Shown: positions 6,993-14,668 of the stretch, piece after piece | Layout of the letters: every line of letters begins with the position of its first letter | Numbering within the stretch: the stretch's first letter is position 1 | NCBI RefSeq assembly: GCF_040744945.1 | Contig: NZ_CP160454.1 | Location: 124,001-188,000 of the forward strand | DNA from: Saccharothrix sp. HUAS TT1 | GTDB lineage: Bacteria; Actinomycetota; Actinomycetes; Mycobacteriales; Pseudonocardiaceae | Reading direction: 5' to 3' | DNA: 64,000 nucleotides | Made by a program: the position numbers and the translations under genes | Notes under the pieces: model-generated | Told to the model about the DNA's origin: nothing | What the model saw: only the letters and a program-made list of their open reading frames with translations | Databases searched by the model: none

Positions 6993-8165
6993 TCAGTCGG
7001 CGCACTTCTCCAGCGCCGCCGCCAGCAGCGGCCGGTGCGCTCCGTAGAGCCGTCCGCCGTCCGCCTCCAGCGCGGCGACCAGGCCGTCCAGGTCGGCCGC
7101 GGGCACCCAGCGGGCCTCGACCGCATCGTCCGCGCCCGTGGCCGGCACCACCTCCGGGACGCGGAACACGGCCAGGGTCGTGACGACCCACGAGTTGTCG
7201 GTGACCCGCCAGTCCTCGACGTAGGTGCGAGAGATGATCAGCGGTTCGACGCCGGCCACGTCCACACCCGTCTCCTCCCGCAACTCGCGCACGAGGGCGT
7301 CGCGGGCCGTCTCGCCCTCGTCCAGCATCCCGCCGGGCACCGCCCACTCCTCGATGTCTCCGCGCTTGACCAGCAGCGCCCGCCGGTCCGCGCCGGTGCC
7401 CGCGAGCACCAGGGCATCGGCCGCCTGCTTCTCGCCCCAGTGCCCGAACAGCCTGCCCACGCGCCCGGTCCGGCCGAACGGGTTGAGCGGCCAGCGGCGG
7501 TCGTCGAAGTCGAACGGCACGAGCGCGCGGGCCTGCCGGTCCCGCCAGTCCGGCACCTCGGACGGCGTCGGGTAGGGCTCGGCCCACTCGGGCGTGCCGG
7601 CGTCCCGCATCCCCTCGGCGGTCAGGTGGTCGGGGGTGACGTCCACCGGGATGTAGCCGTGCCACGGCGTCTTCCACGTGCGGAGGTTGGCGGGCACCTT
7701 GGCGCCGGGGTGCCGGCCGTCGACGCGGGTCCCGGTCGCCCACAGCTCGGCCGGGGACGGCTCGCTCCTGGCGAGGGTGTCGCGGCGGTACTGGGCGGTG
7801 GTCTTCGTGACGCCCGTGCAGTTCGCCAGCGAACCGTAGGAGCCGCCGTCGGCCTGGTGGGCGCGCGTGGCGGCGTCCAGGACGCCCTCCAGGCGGGCCA
7901 GCAGCGAGCTGGTGTCCTGAAGCACCCACTCCGACCAGAACCTGCCGGCGCTGACCGGGCTGTCCTTGAAGCTGGTGCCCGCCCCGGGTGGGACGTGCGG
8001 ATCGCGGCCCTGGCGCAGCGCGGCGATGCCGACCAGCACGGTGTCGACCGCCTCGCCGATCAGGGCGGCATCGGTGCCCAGGGCCTCCGCCTGGTCGGGC
8101 GTGAGCGACAGGACCAGGTCCAGGCCGCCGCGGGTCGAGTCGGCGCCGGTGCGGTAGTTCAGCAT
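6993..8165 (-). CDS. NUDT9-like Nudix hydrolase with an extra N-terminal domain
   Basis: 390 residues. The ATG at 8165 is chosen because GGAGG lies 6 nt upstream; the open frame extends further but would run through the operators. Residues 279-301 form a complete Nudix box (GGMLDEGE ... RELREETG), so the catalytic glutamates are present. Upstream, NPFGRTGRVGRLFGHWG (228-244) and downstream VEDWRVTDNSW (316-326) match segments specific to NUDT9-type ADP-ribose pyrophosphatases. ADP-ribose to AMP plus ribose-5-phosphate is therefore the likely reaction, inferred from family. Residues 1-165 are a separate domain I do not recognise, with an HTH-like stretch (LANCTGVTKTTAQYRRD, 113-129). Monocistronic behind phased CCGTACG repeats. 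Confidence 0.85.
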   Translation of the reverse strand: MLNYRTGADSTRGGLDLVLSLTPDQAEALGTDAALIGEAVDTVLVGIAALRQGRDPHVPPGAGTSFKDSPVSAGRFWSEWVLQDTSSLLARLEGVLDAATRAHQADGGSYGSLANCTGVTKTTAQYRRDTLARSEPSPAELWATGTRVDGRHPGAKVPANLRTWKTPWHGYIPVDVTPDHLTAEGMRDAGTPEWAEPYPTPSEVPDWRDRQARALVPFDFDDRRWPLNPFGRTGRVGRLFGHWGEKQAADALVLAGTGADRRALLVKRGDIEEWAVPGGMLDEGETARDALVRELREETGVDVAGVEPLIISRTYVEDWRVTDNSWVVTTLAVFRVPEVVPATGADDAVEARWVPAADLDGLVAALEADGGRLYGAHRPLLAAALEKCAD

Positions 8166-8179
8166 CCCAACCTCCAAAA

Positions 8180-8220
8180 CGTACGGTTTTTCGTACGGCA
8201 AGCGTATAGATTTCCGTACG
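8180..8220 (-). promoter_or_regulatory. helically phased CCGTACG operators upstream of the Nudix gene
   Basis: Read on the plus strand, CGTACGG occurs at 8180-8186 and 8192-8198, the related CGTATAG at 8203-8209, and CCGTACG at 8214-8220. The starts are 12, 11 and 11 nt apart, about one helical turn, so a protein could bind all four on one face. The third copy, read on the minus strand, holds a plausible -10 (TATACG). The array ends 15 nt before the start codon, which suggests repression, perhaps by the gene product itself. Confidence 0.6.
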
Positions 8221-8348
8221 ACCCTGGCAAGAGGCCCGATCGGGTGAACCCCGACCCGCCGAGCCCGCCCGCTCCACCCGCGCGCAGCAGTCCGCCCCGC
8301 CACCCGAAGGCGACGGGGCGGACGGGACGTCGTCCGGCGCGACGCCGT

Positions 8349-8990
8349 TCACCGCGCCCGGCGCCCTCCCTCCCGACGGGCCCGCTCGACGGCCGCCACC
8401 GGGTCCACCGGCAGCACCGACAGCTCCACCGTGTCCGGCCCCCACGGACCACCGTCGGCCACGACCACCTCGTACGGCCGGGTGTGGCGGCCGTGGTGGT
8501 CGCGCCGCAGGTACCCGATCCGGCCCAAGTCCGGAGCGGGCGTCCGCAGCACCAGGCCCAGGTACTCGTAGGCGAGGTGCAGGCCCGCCGCCGACCACGC
8601 CGCGACCGCCTCGGCCGCGCCCTCGTGGTGCGGGGCCAGCGCAGCCGTCACCGCCTCCGGATCCAGGGCGGCCTCCGCCCACGTGGGAGGTTGGTACTCC
8701 AGCACCTCCAGCACCTCGACGTCTTCCGGCCACAGCCACGGCGACACCCCGACGTCCGGATTCGACGTCCAGGACGTCCGCTCCCGCACCGCCTGTCCGG
8801 CCTTGCCCGACAGGCCCATCACCACGACCTCACCCTGGCGGAACGTCCGGGCCGCGCTCTCCCACGGCGCGACCGTGTGGTTCCGCAGCACCCGCAGCCG
8901 GGCGCGCACATGCCACGGCCGCTCCGGCACCGAACCCACCACCGGGCCGACCCCGCCCACCCGCACCACCCGGTCGTCCTGCCGCGTCAT
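8349..8990 (-). CDS. unknown 213-aa protein
   Basis: The ATG overlaps the stop of the upstream gene (ATGA, 8987-8990), so the two are coupled. The middle (about 45-75) is strand-rich, with a KAGQAVRERTSW segment; residues 110-150 are helical. About 170-195 contains a VVVADGGPWG turn. I do not recognise the family. Its partner carries a C-terminal HTH and a palindromic operator, so the pair may be one functional unit. Confidence 0.78.
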   Translation of the reverse strand: MTRQDDRVVRVGGVGPVVGSVPERPWHVRARLRVLRNHTVAPWESAARTFRQGEVVVMGLSGKAGQAVRERTSWTSNPDVGVSPWLWPEDVEVLEVLEYQPPTWAEAALDPEAVTAALAPHHEGAAEAVAAWSAAGLHLAYEYLGLVLRTPAPDLGRIGYLRRDHHGRHTRPYEVVVADGGPWGPDTVELSVLPVDPVAAVERARREGGRRAR

Positions 8991-9748
8991 CGCCCCTGCT
9001 CCTCTCCCGGCGAGTCCTCGGCCGCCGCGTCGGCGGCGTGGACCTCCTTGCGGATCTGGTACACCCGGGCGCGGGACAGTTCGGCGGCGTCCCACACCTG
9101 TTTGTGCGGCACCTTGTGCGGCGTCTTGGAGTCCAGGGCGTCGACGATCGCCCGGTGGAACACCGCCGTCGACTGCTCGCCGGGCGCCCAGTACATCGCC
9201 ACCTTCGCGTTGTGGATCGCGGCCACCATGCGCTCGACCGGGTCCCGCTTGCGGCTGTCCGGGGTCAGCTCGTCGAACCCGATCGAGGTGGGAAGCCGGT
9301 CGGCCAGCCAGCGCGCGGTCCGCTCGGCGGGGTTGCCCAGCCGGCGCAGGGTGCCGTCGGCGAGCAGCACCACCCGGACGTCCTCCCGGTCGTGCAGGCT
9401 GATCTCCCACCCGGCGAAGTCGGACTCCAGCGAGTCCGGCCGCTCCAGCCGCGGCAGCGTGGCCAGCGGCTTGCGGCTGTCGAGCTTGTCCATCTCGGCC
9501 GTCGGCATCAGGCCCACGACCATCACGCTCGCGAAGCGACCGACGCCGCCCAGCTCGGCCCACGTGAGCAGGTTGGTCGCGTGCCCGCGGGGCAGGGTGG
9601 TGCGCAGATTGCTGGGCAGCGTGCCGCCCAGGGGGAACGAGCTGCTGTGCCACGACAGCTTGATCGGCCCGCCCGGATCGTCGGCCAGAGCCCCGGTCGT
9701 CGAGGCCAGGCCGTCTTCCCGGTGCAGGTTGCGCTCCATCACATCCAT
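8987..9748 (-). CDS. putative DNA-binding protein with a C-terminal helix-turn-helix
   Basis: 253 residues from the ATG at 9748; a second ATG at 9739 is also possible and neither has a clear ribosome binding site. The first 190 residues are an unrecognised domain. Residues about 212-235 (VPHKQVWDAAELSRARVYQIRKEV) read as an HTH: a helix, a turn, then a recognition helix starting SRARVYQ. The gene starts 8 bp from a very long palindrome (9756-9794), so autoregulation is a reasonable inference. No known regulator family recognised. Confidence 0.75.
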   Translation of the reverse strand: MDVMERNLHREDGLASTTGALADDPGGPIKLSWHSSSFPLGGTLPSNLRTTLPRGHATNLLTWAELGGVGRFASVMVVGLMPTAEMDKLDSRKPLATLPRLERPDSLESDFAGWEISLHDREDVRVVLLADGTLRRLGNPAERTARWLADRLPTSIGFDELTPDSRKRDPVERMVAAIHNAKVAMYWAPGEQSTAVFHRAIVDALDSKTPHKVPHKQVWDAAELSRARVYQIRKEVHAADAAAEDSPGEEQGR

Positions 9749-9755
9749 ACCGGAT

Positions 9756-9816
9756 GTCTACCCCACTGGACTGAAACAGTCCAGTGGGGTAGACCTTTTT
9801 GTCCAGTGAGGTAGAT
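9756..9816. promoter_or_regulatory. 18-bp inverted repeat plus a third half-site
   Basis: Two perfectly complementary 18-nt arms (9756-9773 and 9777-9794, GTCTACCCCACTGGACTG and its complement) are separated by AAA. A third, direct copy of the right arm with three changes (GTCCAGTGAGGTAGAT) follows at 9801-9816. It lies between a minus-strand gene (9748) and the class-2 promoter of the gene at 9916. It looks like an operator with two and a half sites; as RNA it would also form a strong hairpin. Confidence 0.7.
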
Positions 9817-9843
9817 ACTGATCACCGACACACCCCCGACCGC

Positions 9844-9889
9844 TCCACGAGCTACATGTGATCGACATATGATGTACATGACATGCACC
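9844..9889 (+). promoter_or_regulatory. class-2 promoter and operator for the gene at 9916
   Basis: The palindrome (9863-9889) contains TATGATGTACATGACATG. TATGAT at 9868-9873 is a good -10. A weak -35, TCCACG (9844-9849), stands exactly 18 nt upstream, the spacing seen in the other class-2 promoters. Confidence 0.55.
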
Positions 9890-9915
9890 TCACCGACAGC
9901 ACGGAGCCACCGCCG

Positions 9916-10395
9916 ATGACCAGCCCGAACACCTGGTACACCTGTTCGTTCCCCGAGTACGCACTACCCGCCGACGAGGCGATCCCGGTGCGCTCCGCGA
10001 ACGGCTTCCCCCGCTACAAGATCCGCTACCCGCTCGTCCACGCCCTGCCCTCCACCTTCCCCGCGAAGGAGTGGGTGTTCGGCGGACTCGGCCGCGACGA
10101 GTTCACCCAGCGCTACCTCGACATGATGAACACCGACGGCTACGTCGACCGGGTCCGCGAGGAGGCCGCGGTCATCCGCCGCGCGATGGGCGTCGCCGAG
10201 GACTTCCCCCTCGCCCTGCTCTGCTTCGAGCAACTGGCCAAGAAGCCCGCCAAGGGCAAGGGCACGCCCTGGTGCCACCGCACCATCTTCGCCGCCGGCT
10301 GGACGCAGCTCACCGGCGAACCCGTGCGGGAACTCGGCGCCGTGCCGATGCCCGAGACCGCCGCCGAGGAACGCGCCCTCGACGGCCTGTTCTGA
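9916..10395 (+). CDS. DUF488-like protein
   Basis: 159 residues. The ATG at 9916 (ACGGAG 9 nt upstream) is preferred over 9883, which lies in the operator. The C-terminal half has LALLCFEQL (LLCFE box), then WCHR and an AAGWTQLTGEPVREL helix. This is the pattern of DUF488-type proteins, whose CHR motif lies in a pocket of unknown use. The gene at 11502 is a paralogue with the same boxes. Transcribed from a class-2 promoter. Activity unknown. Confidence 0.75.
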   Translation: MTSPNTWYTCSFPEYALPADEAIPVRSANGFPRYKIRYPLVHALPSTFPAKEWVFGGLGRDEFTQRYLDMMNTDGYVDRVREEAAVIRRAMGVAEDFPLALLCFEQLAKKPAKGKGTPWCHRTIFAAGWTQLTGEPVRELGAVPMPETAAEERALDGLF

Positions 10396-10416
10396 CCGAC
10401 CCGGAAACACCGGGAC

Positions 10417-10484
10417 GGGTATCACAAAAACAATGCGCGCACAGGCCGGTAAAACTGGCTTGCGCGCGCATTGTCGAATAGGAT
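10417..10484 (+). promoter_or_regulatory. class-1 promoter for the gene at 10535
   Basis: GGGTATCACA box at 10417-10426, -35 CTGGCT at 10455-10460, 18-nt spacer, -10 TAGGAT at 10479-10484. An ACAATGCGCGCA arm upstream of the -35 pairs with a complementary arm inside the spacer, around CCGGTAAAACTGG. An A-rich leader (GCAAAAAGAAAGACAAAG) follows, which is striking in this GC-rich DNA. Confidence 0.7.
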
Positions 10485-10534
10485 TAAAGGAGACGAAAGC
10501 AAAAAGAAAGACAAAGAATCACAAGGGGTGCGCA

Positions 10535-10840
10535 GTGAGCGAATTCGATCCGTCGATCGAGCTGGCCGACCAGGTCGCCGAGGGGCCGCGCAAGTACGAG
10601 ACCGGCGCCGACGTCATCGACCACGTCATGGACCTGCTGCGCCCGAAGGTGCAGCGCTGGAACCTCGACCGCGGTGTCACCCTCACCGAGGAGCAGTTGG
10701 GCCTGCGCACGCTGACCACGTTCGGCGTCATGTTCCCGCGCTTCCTCGACAACCTCCGCGCCGCCTCGCCGCGCCTGGCCGCCTGGCTGGAGCAGGAGCT
10801 GGTCGACGAGTTCGAGAACGCCGAGCCGCTCGATGCCTGA
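10535..10840 (+). CDS. unknown 101-aa helical protein
   Basis: The GTG at 10535 follows AAGGGG and the A-rich leader of a class-1 promoter; the open frame runs back through the promoter, so the longer version is rejected. The protein is acidic and helical throughout (EYE-type heptads absent). The next gene starts inside its end (8-nt overlap). No family recognised. Confidence 0.78.
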   Translation: MSEFDPSIELADQVAEGPRKYETGADVIDHVMDLLRPKVQRWNLDRGVTLTEEQLGLRTLTTFGVMFPRFLDNLRAASPRLAAWLEQELVDEFENAEPLDA

Positions 10841-11360
10841 CCGCGACGACGTCACCGCACCCGACGTCACCGCGCCCGTGGAGTGCGTCGGGTGCGGTGA
10901 CGAGGTGCCCGCCGAGCGGGCCGAGCTGGGCTATCGGCACTGCGTGAAGAAGGAGTGCCGCGACCGGCACGGACAGGGCCTGACCATCACCACCGTCGCC
11001 GTGAACAAGAGCTCGCCGGTCGTGCTGGTCGGCGACGCCGCCGACATCGCCCGGCGCGGCGCACGCGGCGAGTTCGCGCCCAAGGACTCCGGGCTGGGCC
11101 TGGACTACCGCAGCCGCACACCCGCCGGGCAACCGGCCGCGCCGCCGCCGGCACGCCGGCCGGTCACCCGGCCGGCGCCCGTCCGGCGGCCGTGGAGCGA
11201 GCAGCAGGAGAAGGTCGTGCGCCTGTACGCGCAGATGGGGTTGAGCCCCCGCGGGATCGCCGAACGGGCCCAGGCGAACACGCCCGCGCTGAGGATCACC
11301 GCGCGTCTCGCCATCCAGATCCTGTGCACGCCGCCGCCGCGTCGGCGACCCGGCGTCTGA
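10833..11360 (+). CDS. unknown protein: N-terminal zinc knuckle, C-terminal HTH-like segment
   Basis: 175 residues. Cysteines at about 18, 21, 37 and 42 (CVGCGDE ... HCVKKEC) suggest a zinc site. A Pro/Ala-rich linker (about 95-120) leads to a helical end (EKVVRLYAQMGLSPRGIAERAQ) that reads like a helix-turn-helix. DNA binding is possible but not shown. The gene overlaps the previous one by 8 nt. Confidence 0.75.
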   Translation: MPDRDDVTAPDVTAPVECVGCGDEVPAERAELGYRHCVKKECRDRHGQGLTITTVAVNKSSPVVLVGDAADIARRGARGEFAPKDSGLGLDYRSRTPAGQPAAPPPARRPVTRPAPVRRPWSEQQEKVVRLYAQMGLSPRGIAERAQANTPALRITARLAIQILCTPPPRRRPGV

Positions 11361-11396
11361 AATCGCCGCGACAACCACACGAAATCAATCCAAAAA

Positions 11397-11449
11397 TTCG
11401 CGCGCACAACCCGGTAAAACTGGATCGCGTGCGCGAATTCGAATAGGAT
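11397..11449 (+). promoter_or_regulatory. class-1 promoter for the gene at 11502
   Basis: -35 CTGGAT at 11420-11425, 18-nt spacer, -10 TAGGAT at 11444-11449. A TTCGCGCGCAC arm upstream pairs with GTGCGCGAA in the spacer, and CCGGTAAAACTGG spans the -35. No clear GGGTATCACA box is present, unlike most class-1 sites. Confidence 0.65.
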
Positions 11450-11501
11450 TGGATTACGGAAATCAACCGGAAAAAATCGGGAATCGCTGTAGGGGAAAGG
11501 G

Positions 11502-11954
11502 GTGGCGGTGTTCGCGTCGTGCAGCTACACGCAGTTCCGGCCGTGGATGGGGGTGCCGGTGCGCACCAGCGTCGGCGCGCCCCGCCATACCCCCGGCTAC
11601 CTGCTGGAGCACCGGATGCCGCAGTGGACGCCGCGCCGCGACACGCTGCACCTGCCCTACGACGAGTTCCGCCGCGCCTACCGGCACCAGTTGCACCGCA
11701 CGCAGCGCCAGGCCCTCGACCAGGCCGACATCCTCCGCGCCGCCGCCGGCGTCGGCGACGACGTGCCGCTGGTGCTGTTGTGCTTCGAAGACCTCGCCAC
11801 CGTCGGCCTCTGGTGTCACCGCACCCTGCTGGCCGAGTGGATCTCCGCCAAGACCGGGCTGGAGGTGCCGGAGTACGGCGACCACCTGATCGCCTCGCCC
11901 GTCACCCTGCCGTCCGCGCCCGCCGAGCCGCAGTTGGCGCTCGCGTTCGACTGA
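11502..11954 (+). CDS. DUF488-like protein, paralogue of the gene at 9916
   Basis: 150 residues from GTG 11502; GTG 11508 is equally possible, as AGGGGAAAGGGG serves either. It shares LVLLCFEDL, WCHR and a WISAKTGLEVPEY end with the gene at 9916, plus an N-terminal SYTQF/PEY-type strand. Unlike that copy it is driven by a class-1 promoter, so the two paralogues are probably under different control. Function unknown. Confidence 0.75.
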   Translation: MAVFASCSYTQFRPWMGVPVRTSVGAPRHTPGYLLEHRMPQWTPRRDTLHLPYDEFRRAYRHQLHRTQRQALDQADILRAAAGVGDDVPLVLLCFEDLATVGLWCHRTLLAEWISAKTGLEVPEYGDHLIASPVTLPSAPAEPQLALAFD

Positions 11955-11986
11955 CCCACCGCCCGGCCTCCTCCACCCGCTTCTTC

Positions 11987-12015
11987 CACCCCGCTCCGGA
12001 CGCCGGAACGGGGTG
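11987..12015 (+). terminator. hairpin after the DUF488-like gene
   Basis: CACCCCG (11987-11993) pairs with CGGGGTG (12009-12015), and the inner TCCGG/CCGGA also pair. It is 33 nt after the stop at 11954 and ahead of the gene at 12046. Confidence 0.55.
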
Positions 12016-12045
12016 TTCGCCGACCCTCACGGAGACGTGCAGCCC

Positions 12046-12366
12046 ATGAACGACGCCCGCCCACCCGTTCTCCCCGAGCCCGCCCCCGAGGCGGCAGCGG
12101 CCCGCGCAGGCCGTCCCCGCCGCCCGCTGGTCGCCTGGTCGGCGGCCGTCGCGGTGCTCGCGGTCGGCGTCACCGGCGCCGCGTGGCTGGCCGCCGCCCA
12201 CCCGCCCCGACCCGCGCGGATCGTGCCGGAGAGCACGTCGACCTCCGCCGTGCGCGTGGTGCCCGCGACGTCCGCCACCCCGACCCCGTCGACCGGCGTC
12301 GCGGTCGAGGGCGCGTCGCCGCGCACCCGTCCGCCCCGCTGCGCCCGACCGGTCGACGGCCGGTGA
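12046..12366 (+). CDS. small single-pass membrane protein
   Basis: 106 residues. The ATG at 12046 has CACGGAGACG upstream, within the recurring CCTCACGGA leader motif. A Pro/Ala-rich cytoplasmic head with RRPLVAW leads into one membrane helix (about 28-48, AVAVLAVGVTGAAWLAAA). A Pro/Thr/Ser-rich, probably extracellular tail with one cysteine follows. The stop overlaps the GTG at 12363. No family recognised. Confidence 0.75.
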   Translation: MNDARPPVLPEPAPEAAAARAGRPRRPLVAWSAAVAVLAVGVTGAAWLAAAHPPRPARIVPESTSTSAVRVVPATSATPTPSTGVAVEGASPRTRPPRCARPVDGR

Positions 12367-13202
12367 ACCGGCCGCCGCCGTCCGGGCCCGCACCCGGTGG
12401 GGCCGGCTATCGTGACCCGGTGGTCCAGCCCGCCCCCGCCGGCCCGCCGTCACCGCCCCGGTCGTCGACCTGGTGTTCGCGCTGCGGCAAGCGCTCCTAC
12501 CGCAGCCGCGACTCCGCCCTGCGGTTCATCGCCAGATCCCGGCACGCCCTGCTGGCCACCGGCGTGTTCGAGTCCGGCACGCTGCCCGACGGTCTGCGAC
12601 CCGGGCGGGCCTACCAGTGCGAGGACGACCCGGCGGGCACCTGGCACGTCACGCGCAGGGAGCTGCTGCCGCTGGAGCTGCCGCGTCTCGACGGCGCCGA
12701 CGTCGACGTGGTCGGCGCGGTCGTGCTGGCCGTGCACCGGCAGCGCGGCAGGCTGTTCCCGACCCGTGAGCGGTTCGTCGACGCGCTCGGCGTCGCCCCG
12801 GTCGTGGCCGAAGGGCTGCGGCGGGTGCTCAAGGAGGCGCGGCTGCTGGTCTTCGACCACGACACGGCCATGCTGCGCACCACGCTGGCACCGCTGAACG
12901 TGCCGGTGTCGGTGCTGCGGGCCCGCGTGCACACCTTGACCTACTCGCAGTCGGGGCACACCTCGTTGACGCTGCCGCCGCGCCCGACCGCCCGCCCCGA
13001 CCTGGTGCCCGCCGTGCTGCTGGAGGCGGTGCTCGCGCACCCGCCCGGCACGCGCCTGCCCGGCGTGGGTCCCCTCTCGGACCACTTCCTGCTCCCCAAG
13101 CCGGAGATCCGGCGGATCAGGTCGGCGCTGGCCGAGCTGGGATGGCTGCGCCTCGACAGCGACCACTACTTCACCGCCCGCCCCGACCGGCCGTCCGGCT
13201 GA
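12363..13202 (+). CDS. putative winged-helix DNA-binding protein with a CxxC head
   Basis: 279 residues from the GTG coupled to the previous stop. A second start at GTG 12420 sits 6 nt behind a -10-like TATCGT and could be leaderless; the first 19 residues are low-complexity, so either is possible. WCSRCGKRSYRS (about 37-48) may bind metal. Two segments read as winged helices: about 115-165 (LFPTRERFVDALGV ... VLKEARLLVF) and 222-275 (PGTRLPGVGPLSDHF ... IRSALAELGWL), the latter GntR-like. It may regulate its neighbours; no target is known. Confidence 0.75.
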   Translation: MNRPPPSGPAPGGAGYRDPVVQPAPAGPPSPPRSSTWCSRCGKRSYRSRDSALRFIARSRHALLATGVFESGTLPDGLRPGRAYQCEDDPAGTWHVTRRELLPLELPRLDGADVDVVGAVVLAVHRQRGRLFPTRERFVDALGVAPVVAEGLRRVLKEARLLVFDHDTAMLRTTLAPLNVPVSVLRARVHTLTYSQSGHTSLTLPPRPTARPDLVPAVLLEAVLAHPPGTRLPGVGPLSDHFLLPKPEIRRIRSALAELGWLRLDSDHYFTARPDRPSG

Positions 13203-13203
13203 T

Positions 13204-13237
13204 CGGCACGCCGCACCCGGGCGGGTGCGGCGTGCCG
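13204..13237 (+). terminator. terminator hairpin
   Basis: CGGCACGCCGCACCC (13204-13218) and its complement (13223-13237) enclose a 4-nt loop directly after the stop at 13202. The next gene, at 13342, is therefore probably transcribed separately. Confidence 0.65.
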
Positions 13238-13341
13238 GCGGGCGGCGTCGGGAAGGTGGCGGCATCCTGCACGGTGGACATCGGTCGACTGGCGCATCGG
13301 GGCCGGGCCGCGGCAGCCGCACAGAGACGGAACCCGCAGCC

Positions 13342-14187
13342 ATGAACGGCCCCGACCTCATCCCCTTCCCCGAGCACGGCGACGAACCCGCCCCGGCCCG
13401 CACGGAGGGTTCGCGCCGCCGGCGCGCGTGGATCATCGCGTGCGCGCTGGTCGCCGCCCTCGCGGTGGCCGCCGTCGCCCTGGTGCACGCCGTCGACCGG
13501 CCGGAGCCCGCACCGTCCGTGGTGCGCGGCTCGTCCGCGCCGTCGACCGCGACCGGGTCGGTGACGCTGCGGGTGCTGCCCGGCCTCCCGCCCACCCCGT
13601 CCACCGCCGACCCGGGTGTGCCGGCCGCCTCGTCCACCGGCCTGTCCGACACCGACCGGCAGGTCGCCGCGCTCGTCGACGCCGACCCGGGCCTGCGTGA
13701 CGCCCTCGGCGGTGGCGACCGGGCCGCCCGCGCCGTGCGGCAGCTGTGCGGGCTGTTCGACCGCGACCCGGGCAAGGCCGCCAGCGACGTGCACGCCGCC
13801 GTGCACCGCATGGGCTGGTCCGACCATCCCGGCCGCAACGCCGCCTACGTCGAGCTGCTGGAGCAGGCCCTGCCGATCGCCTGCCCCGAGCACGGCGACG
13901 CCGTCGACGACGCCCGCCACGACCGGGTGCCGCTGGTGGTGGACGACGGGACGTGGCTGGTGCCGCAGCCGCACAGCTCGCCGTTCGAGCTGCGGGTGAG
14001 CATCGTGCCCGGCACCTACCGGCTCGCCGGGCCCGCCGTGGACTGCTACTGGGAACGCACCGCGCCCGACGGCACGATGCGCGAGCAGCGGTTCGCCCAC
14101 GACGAGCCCGAGGCGTCGGTGACCGTGCTGGCCACCGACGCCGTGTTCATCAGCCGCGGGTGCGGACGGTGGGTGCGGGCCCGGTAG
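13342..14187 (+). CDS. membrane-anchored extracellular protein with a DUF732-like domain
   Basis: 281 residues. After a short charged head (RRRRAW) one membrane helix spans about 29-51 (IIACALVAALAVAAVALV). A Pro/Thr/Ser linker follows. Residues about 98-180 hold two conserved cysteines (QLCGLFD ... IACPEH) in a helical layout like the secreted DUF732 proteins of actinobacteria. About 215-275 is a strand-rich module (GTYRLAGPAVDCYWER ... DAVFISRGCGRW), often seen in secreted actinobacterial proteins. The 3' end overlaps the convergent gene by 38 nt. Function unknown; surface location inferred. Confidence 0.8.
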   Translation: MNGPDLIPFPEHGDEPAPARTEGSRRRRAWIIACALVAALAVAAVALVHAVDRPEPAPSVVRGSSAPSTATGSVTLRVLPGLPPTPSTADPGVPAASSTGLSDTDRQVAALVDADPGLRDALGGGDRAARAVRQLCGLFDRDPGKAASDVHAAVHRMGWSDHPGRNAAYVELLEQALPIACPEHGDAVDDARHDRVPLVVDDGTWLVPQPHSSPFELRVSIVPGTYRLAGPAVDCYWERTAPDGTMREQRFAHDEPEASVTVLATDAVFISRGCGRWVRAR

Positions 14188-14668
14188 CGGCGGCCAGGCC
14201 CAGGGCGGCGGCGACCGTGTCCTCCAGGGTGTAGCGGACCGGCACGCCGTGCCGGCGGGCGACGTGCGCCAGGTACCGGTTCCGCTCGGGATTCGGACAA
14301 TCCGGAGGGACGCCCAGCACGGCGCGGCCGGTGTCGACATCCATGCCGAACTCGGTGTTCGTCGTCAACCCCGGCAGGGTGCGCATGTCCCGGGGGATCC
14401 AGAACATGATCGCCGCCACGGAGGCGCGCGAGTCGATCTCCCAGTCCACGTGCTCCTCATACGAGGAGGCGCGCAGCCCGTCGCGGGACTCGGGGCTGAC
14501 CACCACCAGCTCCCGCGGGTCCGACCAGCGCGCGGCGAGGACGTCGAACGCGGCCGGGCGCCACGACGGCGGGCCGCCGGCCTCCGGGGTGGGGCCGGCG
14601 AGGAACACCGACGGGCCGCGCAGCGGCACCGGCTCCCGGGCCATGACCAGGCGCACGCGGGCGTTCAC
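14150..14668 (-). CDS. nucleoside 2-deoxyribosyltransferase-like protein
   Basis: 172 residues, starting at the GTG that overlaps the HIT gene stop (GTGA, 14665-14668). Family marks in order: FLAGPTP (22-28), VVVSPESRDG (56-64), YEEHVDWEID (70-79), FWIPRD (89-94), TTNTEFG (102-108) and a late GVPPDCPNPERN. These match the two-domain-free, phage/actinobacterial type of nucleoside 2-deoxyribosyltransferase-like enzymes, which cleave or transfer the N-glycosidic bond of (deoxy)nucleosides. The substrate cannot be read. It is coupled to a HIT nucleotide hydrolase, suggesting nucleotide salvage or modification. Confidence 0.82.
   Translation of the reverse strand: MNARVRLVMAREPVPLRGPSVFLAGPTPEAGGPPSWRPAAFDVLAARWSDPRELVVVSPESRDGLRASSYEEHVDWEIDSRASVAAIMFWIPRDMRTLPGLTTNTEFGMDVDTGRAVLGVPPDCPNPERNRYLAHVARRHGVPVRYTLEDTVAAALGLAAATGPAPTVRTRG

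Noticed and set aside
6915..9809. Very long plus-strand open frame (over 900 codons)
   Set aside because: It is the mirror of three well-supported minus-strand genes, with Arg/Pro/Ala-rich low-complexity translation; typical of GC-rich shadow frames.
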